The notes under the pieces are model-generated. The model did no database searches and was not told the DNA's origin. It saw only the letters and a list, made by a program, of their open reading frames with translations. A stretch of DNA of 64,000 nt from Elusimicrobiota bacterium (GTDB lineage: Bacteria > Elusimicrobiota > Elusimicrobia > 2-02-FULL-39-32): positions 82,394 through 146,393 of the forward strand of contig JACPBF010000002.1 of NCBI GenBank assembly GCA_016180425.1, in the 5' to 3' direction. Made by a program: the position numbers and the translations under genes. Of the stretch, positions 9,109-17,500 are shown one piece after another (positions within the stretch are counted from its first letter, which is position 1; each line of letters starts with the position of its first letter).

Positions 9109-9136
9109 ATTATACTTTCAAATCAAAAAAAGTCTA
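9109..9136 (-). promoter_or_regulatory. Possible promoter of the coiled-coil gene
   Basis: A perfect TATAAT (minus strand, 9114-9109) has a 4/6 match to the -35 consensus (TAGACT, 9136-9131) at 16-bp spacing. It would give an AT-rich leader of about 60 nt. The remainder of the 185-bp gap up to the nucleotidyltransferase gene shows no gene. Confidence 0.35.
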
Positions 9137-9228
9137 GTGTTTAATTTCATCTATCTATGCGGGAATTTAATCCGACTGAATGATTCAGGCTAACCCGTTA
9201 AAATTCATTTCATAATAGGCAGGAGGGA

Positions 9229-9693
9229 TCAATTTCGTTTTTTATTAACTTTTATAAGTAATTTTTTTAGGTCTAGTAAGTCAGTATCTCGATGGCTAAA
9301 TTTTTTGGCTTTTATCAGTTCGGATAATCCTAGCACATGAACAGAAGTTTTTCCATATTGGGTAGAAACCTTATTTCTCCAAGCTTTCCTGAAAGGAATT
9401 CCAGCTATGTCTAAGAGTATATCTATTCGCACAGGCGCAACCCCAATCTGATAGATCATTTTTTTATTTGTGAAATCTTGCGGCAATACGTTTTCCAAAG
9501 GCGCACCAAATTTTTTAAGCGCTTGGTGAATTCTCTGCGCATTGTCAGGGTCTGGTGAAACCCAAATATCTATATCTTTTGTGTAACGAGGTTGTGAATA
9601 AAAAATAACCGCATGCGCGCCAACCACCAAGTATTTGACCTTATAGATATTTAACTGTTTGAATAGATTTTCGTAATCGGGGCAGACTTCCAC
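9229..9693 (-). CDS. Nucleotidyltransferase-fold protein (MNT/DUF6036-like, possible toxin-antitoxin component)
   Basis: The 154-residue protein has the minimal nucleotidyltransferase layout: VGAHAV at residues 24-29, the paired carboxylates D40 and D42 in TKDIDIW, and a third candidate Asp at 91 (VRIDIL). These are the expected metal-binding positions of polymerase-beta-type nucleotidyltransferases. The usual second Gly/Ser of the GG/GS motif is Ala here, so activity is uncertain. Family members transfer nucleotides to proteins, RNA or small molecules and often act in type II/IV or VII toxin-antitoxin systems. The start is a GTG at 9693 with GAGG 5 nt upstream. That start lies inside the upstream small gene, giving a 53-bp overlap and probable translational coupling. 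Confidence 0.78.
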   Translation of the reverse strand: MEVCPDYENLFKQLNIYKVKYLVVGAHAVIFYSQPRYTKDIDIWVSPDPDNAQRIHQALKKFGAPLENVLPQDFTNKKMIYQIGVAPVRIDILLDIAGIPFRKAWRNKVSTQYGKTSVHVLGLSELIKAKKFSHRDTDLLDLKKLLIKVNKKRN

Positions 9694-9859
9694 TTTTACC
9701 TCGCATTTTTAAGTAATCTGAGATCATCGTCCATGTGATGGAAAATTTGGTTGAAGCTTTTTGTTTTTTCCAAAATTTTGCGTCGAATTCCTCAGCTTCC
9801 TTAAAAGAAAAAGCTTTGTTTTCCCAAACGCGGCTTCCAATTTTTATTTTAATAGACAT
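9641..9859 (-). CDS. Small partner protein of the nucleotidyltransferase
   Basis: The 72-residue product (ATG at 9859) contains EAEEFDAKFWKK followed by TWTMISDYLKMRGK. This resembles the small basic proteins encoded just upstream of nucleotidyltransferase genes, which may act as the partner or antitoxin. The overlap with the next gene in a different frame suggests co-translation. An in-frame ATG at 9916 would add 19 residues that look unrelated to the rest (hydrophobic and Cys-containing). The shorter form is preferred because it starts at the conserved-looking MSIKIKIGSR. Neither start has a strong ribosome-binding site. No membrane segment or known catalytic motif is visible. Confidence 0.6.
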   Translation of the reverse strand: MSIKIKIGSRVWENKAFSFKEAEEFDAKFWKKQKASTKFSITWTMISDYLKMRGKSGSLPRLRKSIQTVKYL

Positions 9860-9875
9860 AGGGATACAATAACAT

Positions 9876-10022
9876 ATGGAAATTGGAGATTCAACCCAGG
9901 CCCGAATTAAGATCATTCATCTTAAATTAGAAAAGACTGGAATCACAAGATTTTCTTCTATTCTAACTGAAAAGATATGGGGTGAAAAAATTGAAGAGTT
10001 TAGAAATATATTAGTATCATAA
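9876..10022 (+). CDS. Possible 48-residue small protein
   Basis: An ATG at 9876 opens a frame of 48 codons ending in TAA. The product is amphipathic, with plausible composition (RIKIIHLKLEKTG, then EKIWGEKIEEFRNIL). AGGG lies 10 nt upstream, which is weak. It diverges from the nucleotidyltransferase pair and fills part of the 300-bp gap before DUF2442. It could be a genuine small gene, a relic of a longer one, or chance. Confidence 0.22.
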   Translation: MEIGDSTQARIKIIHLKLEKTGITRFSSILTEKIWGEKIEEFRNILVS

Positions 10023-10029
10023 AAATAGT

Positions 10030-10057
10030 AATCGTTTAGTCCGTAATAGTTTAGTCC
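10030..10057. repeat. 13-bp direct repeat in an intergenic region
   Basis: AATCGTTTAGTCC (10030-10042) recurs as AATAGTTTAGTCC (10045-10057), one mismatch and a 15-bp period. The rest of 10023-10160 has no gene, no clear terminator and no obvious promoter. Confidence 0.4.
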
Positions 10058-10160
10058 AGCGAAGTTAATTTTTCTCGGTTGGTTCTGGCGGCAGGTTCCG
10101 TCCAGTTAATTTTCACTTACCATCGTTAGTCTTTTTATGTAATACATTCACTCAGGACAA

Positions 10161-10427
10161 TTAAGCTGAAGTTCCCAAAGGGTAAGATTTACCCGTAACT
10201 CTACTATAAAGAGTCTCGGGAGCTATATCTACTCCATCGGGCCAACAAAGGGTGCCTAACTCTTTATTCACGCGCACCTTCTTAAAATAATCTAAATTAG
10301 AAAAATGAGAGAATACACCACCCTGTTGAACGTAATCTTCCAAATTGACAATCCCTTTCACTCCATTCTCAAAACTTATTTTTACCTTATATCCTTCAAT
10401 ATATCCTACATCTACAACATCAATCAT
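10161..10427 (-). CDS. DUF2442 family protein
   Basis: The 88-residue protein matches the DUF2442 pattern: a beta-rich N-terminus (YKVKISFENGVKGIVNLEDY), a central FKKVRVNKELGTLCWPDGVD block, and APETLY at the end. WPDGVDIAPE is the signature part. DUF2442 proteins are small, of unknown biochemical function, and are commonly encoded directly after DUF4160, as here. The gap to the upstream gene is 10 bp and includes the ribosome-binding site GGGAGGG, so the two form one operon. A toxin-antitoxin-like role is often suspected but not shown. Confidence 0.85.
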   Translation of the reverse strand: MIDVVDVGYIEGYKVKISFENGVKGIVNLEDYVQQGGVFSHFSNLDYFKKVRVNKELGTLCWPDGVDIAPETLYSRVTGKSYPLGTSA

Positions 10428-10437
10428 ATTCCCTCCC

Positions 10438-10698
10438 TTATGCCAATGGCGTAATCGGAAACAAAGGCTTCTTTTCCATTGCGTTTTCCCAATCTTTTAG
10501 TAACTCTTCTTTATGAAGAGACATCCACTCTGTTACCAAACCTATAACTCGAGGCGTAAGATGACCCTCTAAAATGGACAAATCTCGAATAGCTATAGAT
10601 GCTTTTTCCCCACCATACCTCACATGGATATGAGGTGGATTGTGATCATCGTAGAAAATCGCTATAACAATTCCAAAGAATCTGCTAATCTCAGGCAT
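10438..10698 (-). CDS. DUF4160 family protein
   Basis: The 86-residue protein starts MPEISRFFGIVIAIFYDDHN and contains the diagnostic NPPHIHVRYGG motif, with two conserved His, followed by a basic/acidic helical C-terminus (TEWMSLHKEELLKDWENA). This is the typical DUF4160 architecture and length. It is the first gene of a two-gene operon with DUF2442. The ATG at 10698 has no Shine-Dalgarno sequence. The predicted -10 (10716-10711) would put the transcript start within a few bases of the ATG, implying a very short leader. Function unknown; it belongs to the accessory genes found with toxin-antitoxin modules. Confidence 0.87.
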   Translation of the reverse strand: MPEISRFFGIVIAIFYDDHNPPHIHVRYGGEKASIAIRDLSILEGHLTPRVIGLVTEWMSLHKEELLKDWENAMEKKPLFPITPLA

Positions 10699-10710
10699 AA
10701 CTATAATTTA

Positions 10711-10733
10711 ATTATAACACGGAAAAGTGTTAT
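10711..10733 (-). promoter_or_regulatory. DUF4160-DUF2442 promoter with overlapping palindrome (candidate operator)
   Basis: TATAAT reads on the minus strand at 10716-10711. A perfect 7-bp inverted repeat, ATAACAC (10714-10720) and GTGTTAT (10727-10733) with a 6-nt spacer, overlaps it. A bound repressor would block the -10. The -35 region is poor. Confidence 0.45.
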
Positions 10734-10764
10734 TGGGAAGTGTAGAATCCCTAGAACCTAGAAC

Positions 10765-10792
10765 TTGACAATATATAGCAATCTGCTATACT
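10765..10792 (+). promoter_or_regulatory. higBA promoter
   Basis: A consensus TTGACA (10765-10770) and TATACT (10787-10792) are separated by 16 bp. The predicted start of transcription is about 10799, coinciding with the GTG start of higB. A perfect tandem 7-bp repeat (CCTAGAA, 10750-10763) lies directly upstream of the -35. Confidence 0.75.
10774..10790. promoter_or_regulatory. Candidate HigA operator (palindrome between -35 and -10)
   Basis: TATAGCA-ATC-TGCTATA is a perfect 7-bp inverted repeat with a 3-nt centre. It fills most of the spacer and covers the first four bases of the -10. HigA-type antitoxins autorepress by binding such palindromes, so this is the likely autoregulatory site. 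Confidence 0.65.
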
Positions 10793-10798
10793 ACATGA

Positions 10799-11083
10799 GT
10801 GAGGCTGATTGGACTAGATATCATTGACCATTTTAAGAAAAAATATCCACAATCCAGAAAAAGTATGGATGTTTGGATATCCATCGCGCGAGGAACGGAC
10901 TTCGCTCACTATGAGGAACTTAAGAAGGCATTTAACTCTGTAGATTATGTTGCTCCCAACACAATTTTTGATATATCCGGAAATAAATTCCGTTTGATTG
11001 CCCATGTTGATTATGGATTCAAAACCGTCTTGATAAAAAAGGCTATGATCCATTCAGAATATGAGAGGTGGAATAAAAAATGA
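10799..11083 (+). CDS. higB: HigB-type mRNA interferase toxin
   Basis: The 94-residue protein fits the HigB family of RelE-fold toxins, which cut mRNA on the ribosome. Features include the N-terminal DHFKKKYPQSRKSMDVW, a central segment introducing FDISGNKFRLIAHVDYGFKT, and the C-terminal AMIHSEYERW, equivalent to the conserved H-x-E-Y-D-K-W end. The length is normal for the family. The start is a GTG at 10799. An in-frame TGA lies immediately upstream (10796-10798), so no longer form exists, and MRLI-type N-termini are usual for HigB. No ribosome-binding site fits, consistent with a leaderless transcript. The stop overlaps the higA start by 4 bp (ATGA), so the two are co-transcribed toxin first, the order characteristic of higBA. 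Confidence 0.9.
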   Translation: MRLIGLDIIDHFKKKYPQSRKSMDVWISIARGTDFAHYEELKKAFNSVDYVAPNTIFDISGNKFRLIAHVDYGFKTVLIKKAMIHSEYERWNKK

Positions 11084-11520
11084 CAGTACAAACTCTTGAA
11101 AAACAGGTCCAAACGCATCCTGTATCATCCAAAGACGTACGATGGCTTTATACTCACTTCCCACCCATAACGATAAATGGACATCAGTCCCACGTTATCT
11201 ACAAAAAGGTTGTAGAGTTTCTTTTCAATAATAAAAAAACAGGCGGGGAGTTCCGTTCTTATTTAGAATCGGTCATTCACTTCCTAGATGAGTATGAAAA
11301 AAAGCATTTTCCGTCCGCTGCTTCGCCAGAGGATATTTTGAGGTTTCTGATGAACCAACATAAGTTGAGTCAATCCGACCTAAAAGAAGAATTAGGTGGA
11401 CAATCAGTCGTTTCTAACATTATGAGTGGAAAACGGCAGTTAACTCGCGAACATATTGAAAAGTTAAGTCGTAGATTCTCTATTTCTCCCGCCTCATTTT
11501 ATTGCCAGAGCGCTGCCTAA
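11080..11520 (+). CDS. higA: HigA-type antitoxin with XRE helix-turn-helix
   Basis: The 146-residue protein has a helical N-terminal half and an XRE-type helix-turn-helix at about residues 88-140 (LMNQHKLSQSDLKEELGGQS, then SNIMSGKRQLTREHIEKLSR), with the family's SISPASFY near the end. It neutralises HigB and represses the operon. The ATG overlaps the toxin stop by 4 bp. Its likely DNA target is the palindrome at 10774-10790. It is the last plus-strand gene before the giant minus-strand gene, which converges from the right with a 78-bp gap. Confidence 0.9.
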   Translation: MTVQTLEKQVQTHPVSSKDVRWLYTHFPPITINGHQSHVIYKKVVEFLFNNKKTGGEFRSYLESVIHFLDEYEKKHFPSAASPEDILRFLMNQHKLSQSDLKEELGGQSVVSNIMSGKRQLTREHIEKLSRRFSISPASFYCQSAA

Positions 11521-11598
11521 GGTTATATCCATGATTAACCGTGGGCGGTCCCAACGCGGAAGTCAGAGGGAATGTGAGATTCTAGTTTGTTTAGGTGT

Positions 11599-14500
11599 TT
11601 ATTGCTGGAGGGCTACAACGGTTTCAATTTCGTGGTCCAGATCTATTTTATTTAAAACTTTGGGGTCAAGCTTAATTTTAAGTTTTTCTAGGAGTTCATT
11701 CTTTTGTTCTGGGGTTAAGGAAGTGAGAGATTGGATGATCTCATTTACCCAACGAGCCATTTCTGAATCTGCATGGAAAAGAATGTTCAGTAAGGTAATG
11801 CTCTGTCCTTTCAAAGTTTCTAAACCCTGCCAAATCGCTTCCCCGCCAACCAGGGTGAGTCTTTGGTTGGGTTGAATTGAAGAGCTGAGCGATCCTGCGT
11901 TAAATTTGCCTTGGTCAAAAGCCACGTCCACCACTTTAATTTTAAATTTCTTTTCAAAGCCAATTAAAGCTTGAATGTCTTTTGCTTTTAAGAGTTTAGC
12001 TTCATCTGTTGCAATCCAAAGTTCTATCGTTTGACCATCTTGCGTTAACTCTTCTAGGGTTGTCATCATCACAGGCAGATGGAAGAAAGGAACTACTATC
12101 ACCTCTTTGGCTTTGGAACCTTCAGTAGAACGTTTTAGCTCTTTAACCATCTTAGTTTCTATGGCACGATTTTTGATTTTATCTTCGCGCAATTTCTTAA
12201 GAAGATCTAGTTTCATCTGGGAAATTAAGAGCTTAACTCCAGGATTTTGGGATATGGATTCCAATGTTTTTGCTAAATGAATAATAGCCAAATATTCTAA
12301 AGTGGTGCTATTGCTAGGCACATGAGCAGGCAAATAAGCATGCACCTCTTCATGCAAGGCCCTAGCCATGAGTTCTAAAGGAGTCATCCCTTGTTCCAAT
12401 CGGATATAGATCGTATTAGAGGCATGGTCGTAAAAAGCTTTTGAATCTTTCATTTGTTCTTGGTCAGCTTCTGATAATCTCAAAGATTTAGCCTGACCTA
12501 ACCACTCGCCTTCCTGAACCACTCGAATTAAAGCTTTTTGAACTCTGGTTTTATCCCCATCCACTCCTTCAACTCTGCTAAACGCATCTCCTAAACTTTC
12601 TCCCTGATTCCAGATCCCTGCATTGAATAAAGCTTTAAGCAATACTTCTAACTCTAAGCTGTCCACCCCATCCAGAGTTTTCTTATTTAATATACTAATA
12701 GTTCTTTCTGCGGCAGCTAGGGTCTCTCCTCTTTCTTGAGGCTTATAAGGCAGAAGTTCAGCAATCTTCTCTTTAACTGCTTCTCTTTTTTCTTTAGTTA
12801 AAAATTCTTTGCCAAAAGCTTTCTGCTCTTTTAGATTTTTTTCTAAATCTTGGATCGCTTTGTCAAAAATCTCCTTATCTATCCCATCTAATTTTAGACC
12901 TAAGAATGCTAATAAGTCTCTAAATTCTTCTATGGGAATATCAGTCAAAGTAGAGAGATAATAGAGTGTGCCTATAGCTTGAGCAATAGGATTTCTGGAA
13001 TTTCTCTTGATCGCGCTTAACTGGGATTCCTGCTTTAAGAATTCCTGTAAATCCAGAGCTACTTTAAACGCATCCATATCCTCTTTAAGAGAAGGTTTTT
13101 CTGTAAGAAGAAGGTTAAAGAAATCCAAAGCAGTTGGAGTTTTGCCTAACTGTGAAGCTAATTCTTTTACTTTCTCAGATGTTCTATAGATACTAAATAA
13201 TGGCTCTGCCATCATAACTTCAGCAAAAGCGCTAGTCTCAAATTTAACTAGTCGTCTCTCTCCCAGATTCTCATAATACGCTACAGTCACTTGCGATTGA
13301 TAAACATCTTTTACCTTAACATTAATTCTTACCAGAGCCGATTGATCTTTGCCAAAAATAAAACTCCTCTCTATTCTTTGATCTTTGCCTTTTATTAGAT
13401 CAGCCATCTGCGCGGCAGGAATGGCTCGCATCATAGCTATCAAATCTTCTGCTGTGGGCATGGGTAAATCTGGATGTGTGTGTCCCAGTTTAACTCCTGG
13501 TATTAAAGAAAGCGCTTTTACAATCCATGATCTTACCTTAACAGAAGTTTCAGTCCCTTGTCCTAATTTAAAGACCAATGGATTTTTACGACCAGGAATT
13601 TTTATTGAAACAAAAGCCACTTCCTCTTTAGTCTCTCCAATCTTACTCTTTAGACTCATGAAATCTAAAATCTCTCCGGATTTCAAAACCTCACCTGTTT
13701 CACTGATGGCTGTTTGCGCTGACTCTGGTAAACTATTTTTTACTTGATTCAAAAAGTAAATTAACCGGACTTTATTACTATCTGCTTCGGGCAATTCCAC
13801 AATAGTTGGGGCAGCTGCAGCTGATACTGATTCTGGAATTTGGCTCACACCTAGTTCCAGAGTTCTGTTCACAATCCTATTTAACTGACCTCGTTTTATA
13901 AATTCTGGATTCATCTTAACTAAAGCTAAAGCTAATCTAATTCCATTGACTCCTCCCTGTATTAAATCTGCAAGCTCTTCCGGCTGGATTGAATTCAAAA
14001 TTTTCTGAATCTCTAGCGATTGAGCTGTTAAATCTAATTTTGTCCCTTGATCACTCACTAAATAGAGTTTTCCATTTTCTAATTTAAAGTTCCCCTCTGC
14101 TTGCAAAGTTACCCAACCTTGATTCAAGGCTTCAATCGCGCGAATCTTTTCTAAAACCTCTTTAGCTCCTTTAATAGTATCCAATCTTGATTCATTGATT
14201 TCTGCCAAACTATCTAAAGCTGCTCTTGCATCTGCAATCCCTTTAATGGTCTTTAATATCCTTGTCAACTCCTCTATGCTCCGATCCGTATCTTTTCTAA
14301 ATCCAAGAGCCTCTACCTGATTGTGCCTAAATCCTGAAGCTTCTAAATATTCATGTCCTAACATATTGGTAACGAAATATTTAAGATCAGTTTGTTCAGC
14401 TAAAACATCCTGAGAAATCAAAACATCTAAACTCCCATCCGCGCTTCTACTATAGGTAATGAAACTCTTTAAATCTCCAACTTCTCCTAGTTGACCTGGA

Positions 14501-17500
14501 ATTTGCCTAACTCGTTTCACTACTATTACATTTAAATTAATCCCAAGACTGTTTTTAACTTCATCTACTATTTGGGCGACCTCTTCTCCTAATTCTGGAG
14601 CTAGGCCAATTCCAACTTCATTTAAAATTTGTAAAGTAAGCTCAGTCCCTAAAACTTTAGGAGTGGCAAAATAGGCTAATATCTCCACAGCTCTTTTTAC
14701 TAAAGGATTTTTTATGTCAATAGTCTCAGCGCTTAACAGCTTGATCGCTGCTTCTAATTGCGAACTAATTCCTCTAGGCAATGCAGCGATAACTGCTCTA
14801 AATACTGCGTTGTTTGCTCCTTGTAAAGCGTTTAAGCTTCCTAAAATTGGAGTCCATTCCTTTACATCAAACTCTTCTCCATAAAAAGAGGATTCCATGT
14901 TTGGCCCTAAATCTTCTTCACCCCCCTCACCTAAATGCATCACATGCGCATAATCTTCTTGAGTTAAAATTCCTTCAAACCAACTCAATCCGCTCATGTC
15001 TCTTAAAACTTCATCTAAGTCAGGCGGCAAATCCTGATCCAAAGGCAGATTTTCTTCAAATTTCTCTTTGACTCCTCTTTGCAAATCTCTGGCATAGGAT
15101 TCTTCCTCTTCTAAATTTTCAAATCTTTCTGGCCGAGATGGATCACGAGTGTCCAAATGTCCTCTTACTTCATGTTCAAAAAATTCTGCAAAAGCTAAAT
15201 CATTAGTTAATAACCGTTGTAAAGTATCAAAACTTAAATAAACTACTCCACGAGTTGTACCAGCCCGGCCTGCCTGATATGCCACTACTTTCTCAGTTTC
15301 TTCTCTTTTCTCTTTCTTTACATAAAGTAAATTTTTCGGAGCTTTTGCTTTTTTGCCTGTATCAACAGTCTCTTCTCGCAGCGCATATTTTTTTGGATTC
15401 ATGTAAAGATCAATTAAATAGGGAAATATTTTGTTACTATAAATCCGCTCTGCTTTCTCTCTAAAAGGATTGTTCTTATCTAACCCTAAACTCACTTTCG
15501 GTGAAAATTCCGAAAGTTTTAGAACTTCCTTTTTCTCTGCCGCTTTCTTTGCCTCTCCCTCTCCTTCTTTACTAACCACTTCTCCCGCTTCTTCCCCTTC
15601 AACCCCTTTCTGCTCCTTTAAAATTCGTTCTTCCTCATACTTTACTGCTTTATAAATTGCCTCATTTAAGGCATCATCCTCCTCTTGATTCACAACCGTT
15701 AAAGATATCTTTCTTAAAATATCTAGTGTATGAATTTCAAACATCCCAGATTGACCATCATCCTCATTAAAACCATAGACTAATAAATAGCTTATTCTAG
15801 TTAAGATATCCCGAGCCTCTGCTTTCCTGCCTCTACTATCTCCTCCTTCAAAATTTGTTTCATGCGCCACTTTTCTTAATGTATCTACTAAGCGCTCTAA
15901 GGCTTTCCAGCTAGCTTTTGAATTTGGCGCACGAAGCTCTTTTAAGAACCCTTTGATCTTTTCAAATTTTAATCTCCCATCTTTATTCACCTCAAAAATC
16001 TCTAATATCTGATCCATCTTATCTAGAACATTGGGTGACCATGGATTTACTAACACAACCTCAATAAAACCATTTAATAACAATTCTTTTGTGCGTGAAT
16101 CTAAATATTTTGATTGTTCTATCCTTTCTGAAAATCTCTGTAATAACTCCTGTTCTGCTCCCACTATCACTGCGTCTCCTTTCCTCACTCTTCCTTCTCC
16201 TGCGCTCACTTTCCCTTCTTTACTCTTTTTCAAAGCGATCTTCCTTGCACTCCCATAGAGTACGCTTAAATAAATCCCCAACTTCACTGTTCGTTCTCTA
16301 ATCTCAGCTCTGCGTCCTCCTTTTATCGCTTTGTCAGAGGGAGACGGCTCCTTTCCTCTTACTCCTTTTCCCCCTCCCTCTTCAACTCCTTTCTCTCCTT
16401 CTTCAGGCAAAACCTTTTTAGCGCTTACCATCTTTCCAAAAATTGTTCTTATTCTTTGCAGCATGTTTGGAGCTTTGATCTCTTCGCTTTCTTCAGCTAC
16501 TCCTCCGATCTCATCCTCTTCAGACAGTTCAAGTTCTCCTGTTGGAGATCTGGTCCCTGACTGCGCTAACAAACTCCTTAACTCCTCTGTCCTCTTGGCA
16601 AGTTTAGTTGTGGATACTGCCTTAACTTCAGTTGGCTCTTCTGCAGGCGCAATTTTTCCTGTATCCACTGCTCGAGGCATAACAGTTTCTTCTCCAACAA
16701 CCAGCTCTTCAGTCTTGGCTGCTTTCACAACTTTTGTTTGTTCTGGCGGAACAAGTTTACCTGTCTTACCTGCTTTAACCACTGGAGCTTCTTCTAGGGG
16801 TTGAAGTTTAGTTGTGGGTGTGCGAACAGTTCCTTTAGTTTTTGCAGCTGCGGGAGTTGCGGTTGCTTCTTCTGGACGTACTAGCTTACCTGTCTTACCT
16901 GCTCTAGGAGTTGCTGCATCTTCTCTTGGAGGGATAAGTTCACCTGTTTTAGCTGCTCGAACAATCGCCTCTGTTTTTTGCGCAGGAGTGAGTTTTGTGG
17001 TAGTTCTAACTGATACTGGGGTATCTTCAGGAGCTCTTGCAATTAGCTCTTCTTTTTTAGCTCTAGTGAGTTTAGTAGTTACTTTAGCGGATTCTGCCTT
17101 CCCTACTTTTGGTTTCTCTGGCACAACAATAGGTTCAGGCGCTTGAGCTTCTGTGATTTTTTCAGGTCCTAGTAATACTGTTTCAGCTTTAGGTTCTTGA
17201 GTTTCTGTGGTTCGAGCCACAACGCGTAAATCTTTTAGTGTCGGTATATTTTCCACGTAGTTATTTACATTACTCATAGCGTCTCTTGCGATTCTTTGCG
17301 CTCTATTCTCAACTGCGCCTGTTTTCATTCTGTTATAAGAATCATTGATGAAGCCAATAATTCTCGCTTCATGTTCTAGAGATTGGAGACCAGGATATTC
17401 TCCAAATAGTTCTCTTAGTTCCCCAATCAAGATAGCGACGAACCTTCCATCAGTTAAAACATCAGCGGATAAGCGATTTGCAATTCTTTGTCCCAGAGCG

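Noticed and set aside
8755..9144. Plus-strand frame with repeated SSCLTDPGYHL-like units
   Set aside because: It is the antisense shadow of the 33-bp hendecad repeat of the coiled-coil gene.
9176..9188. CTGAA-TGA-TTCAG hairpin downstream of the nucleotidyltransferase gene
   Set aside because: Short stem without a T-run; not convincing as a terminator.
11521..11540. Hairpin GGTTA...TAACC between the convergent higA and giant genes as a bidirectional terminator
   Set aside because: The stem is only 5 bp with a 10-nt loop and no T-tract on either side.
14341..14355. HEYLE as a metallopeptidase site in the giant protein
   Set aside because: The spacing of the next His does not fit HExxH or other known zincin signatures.
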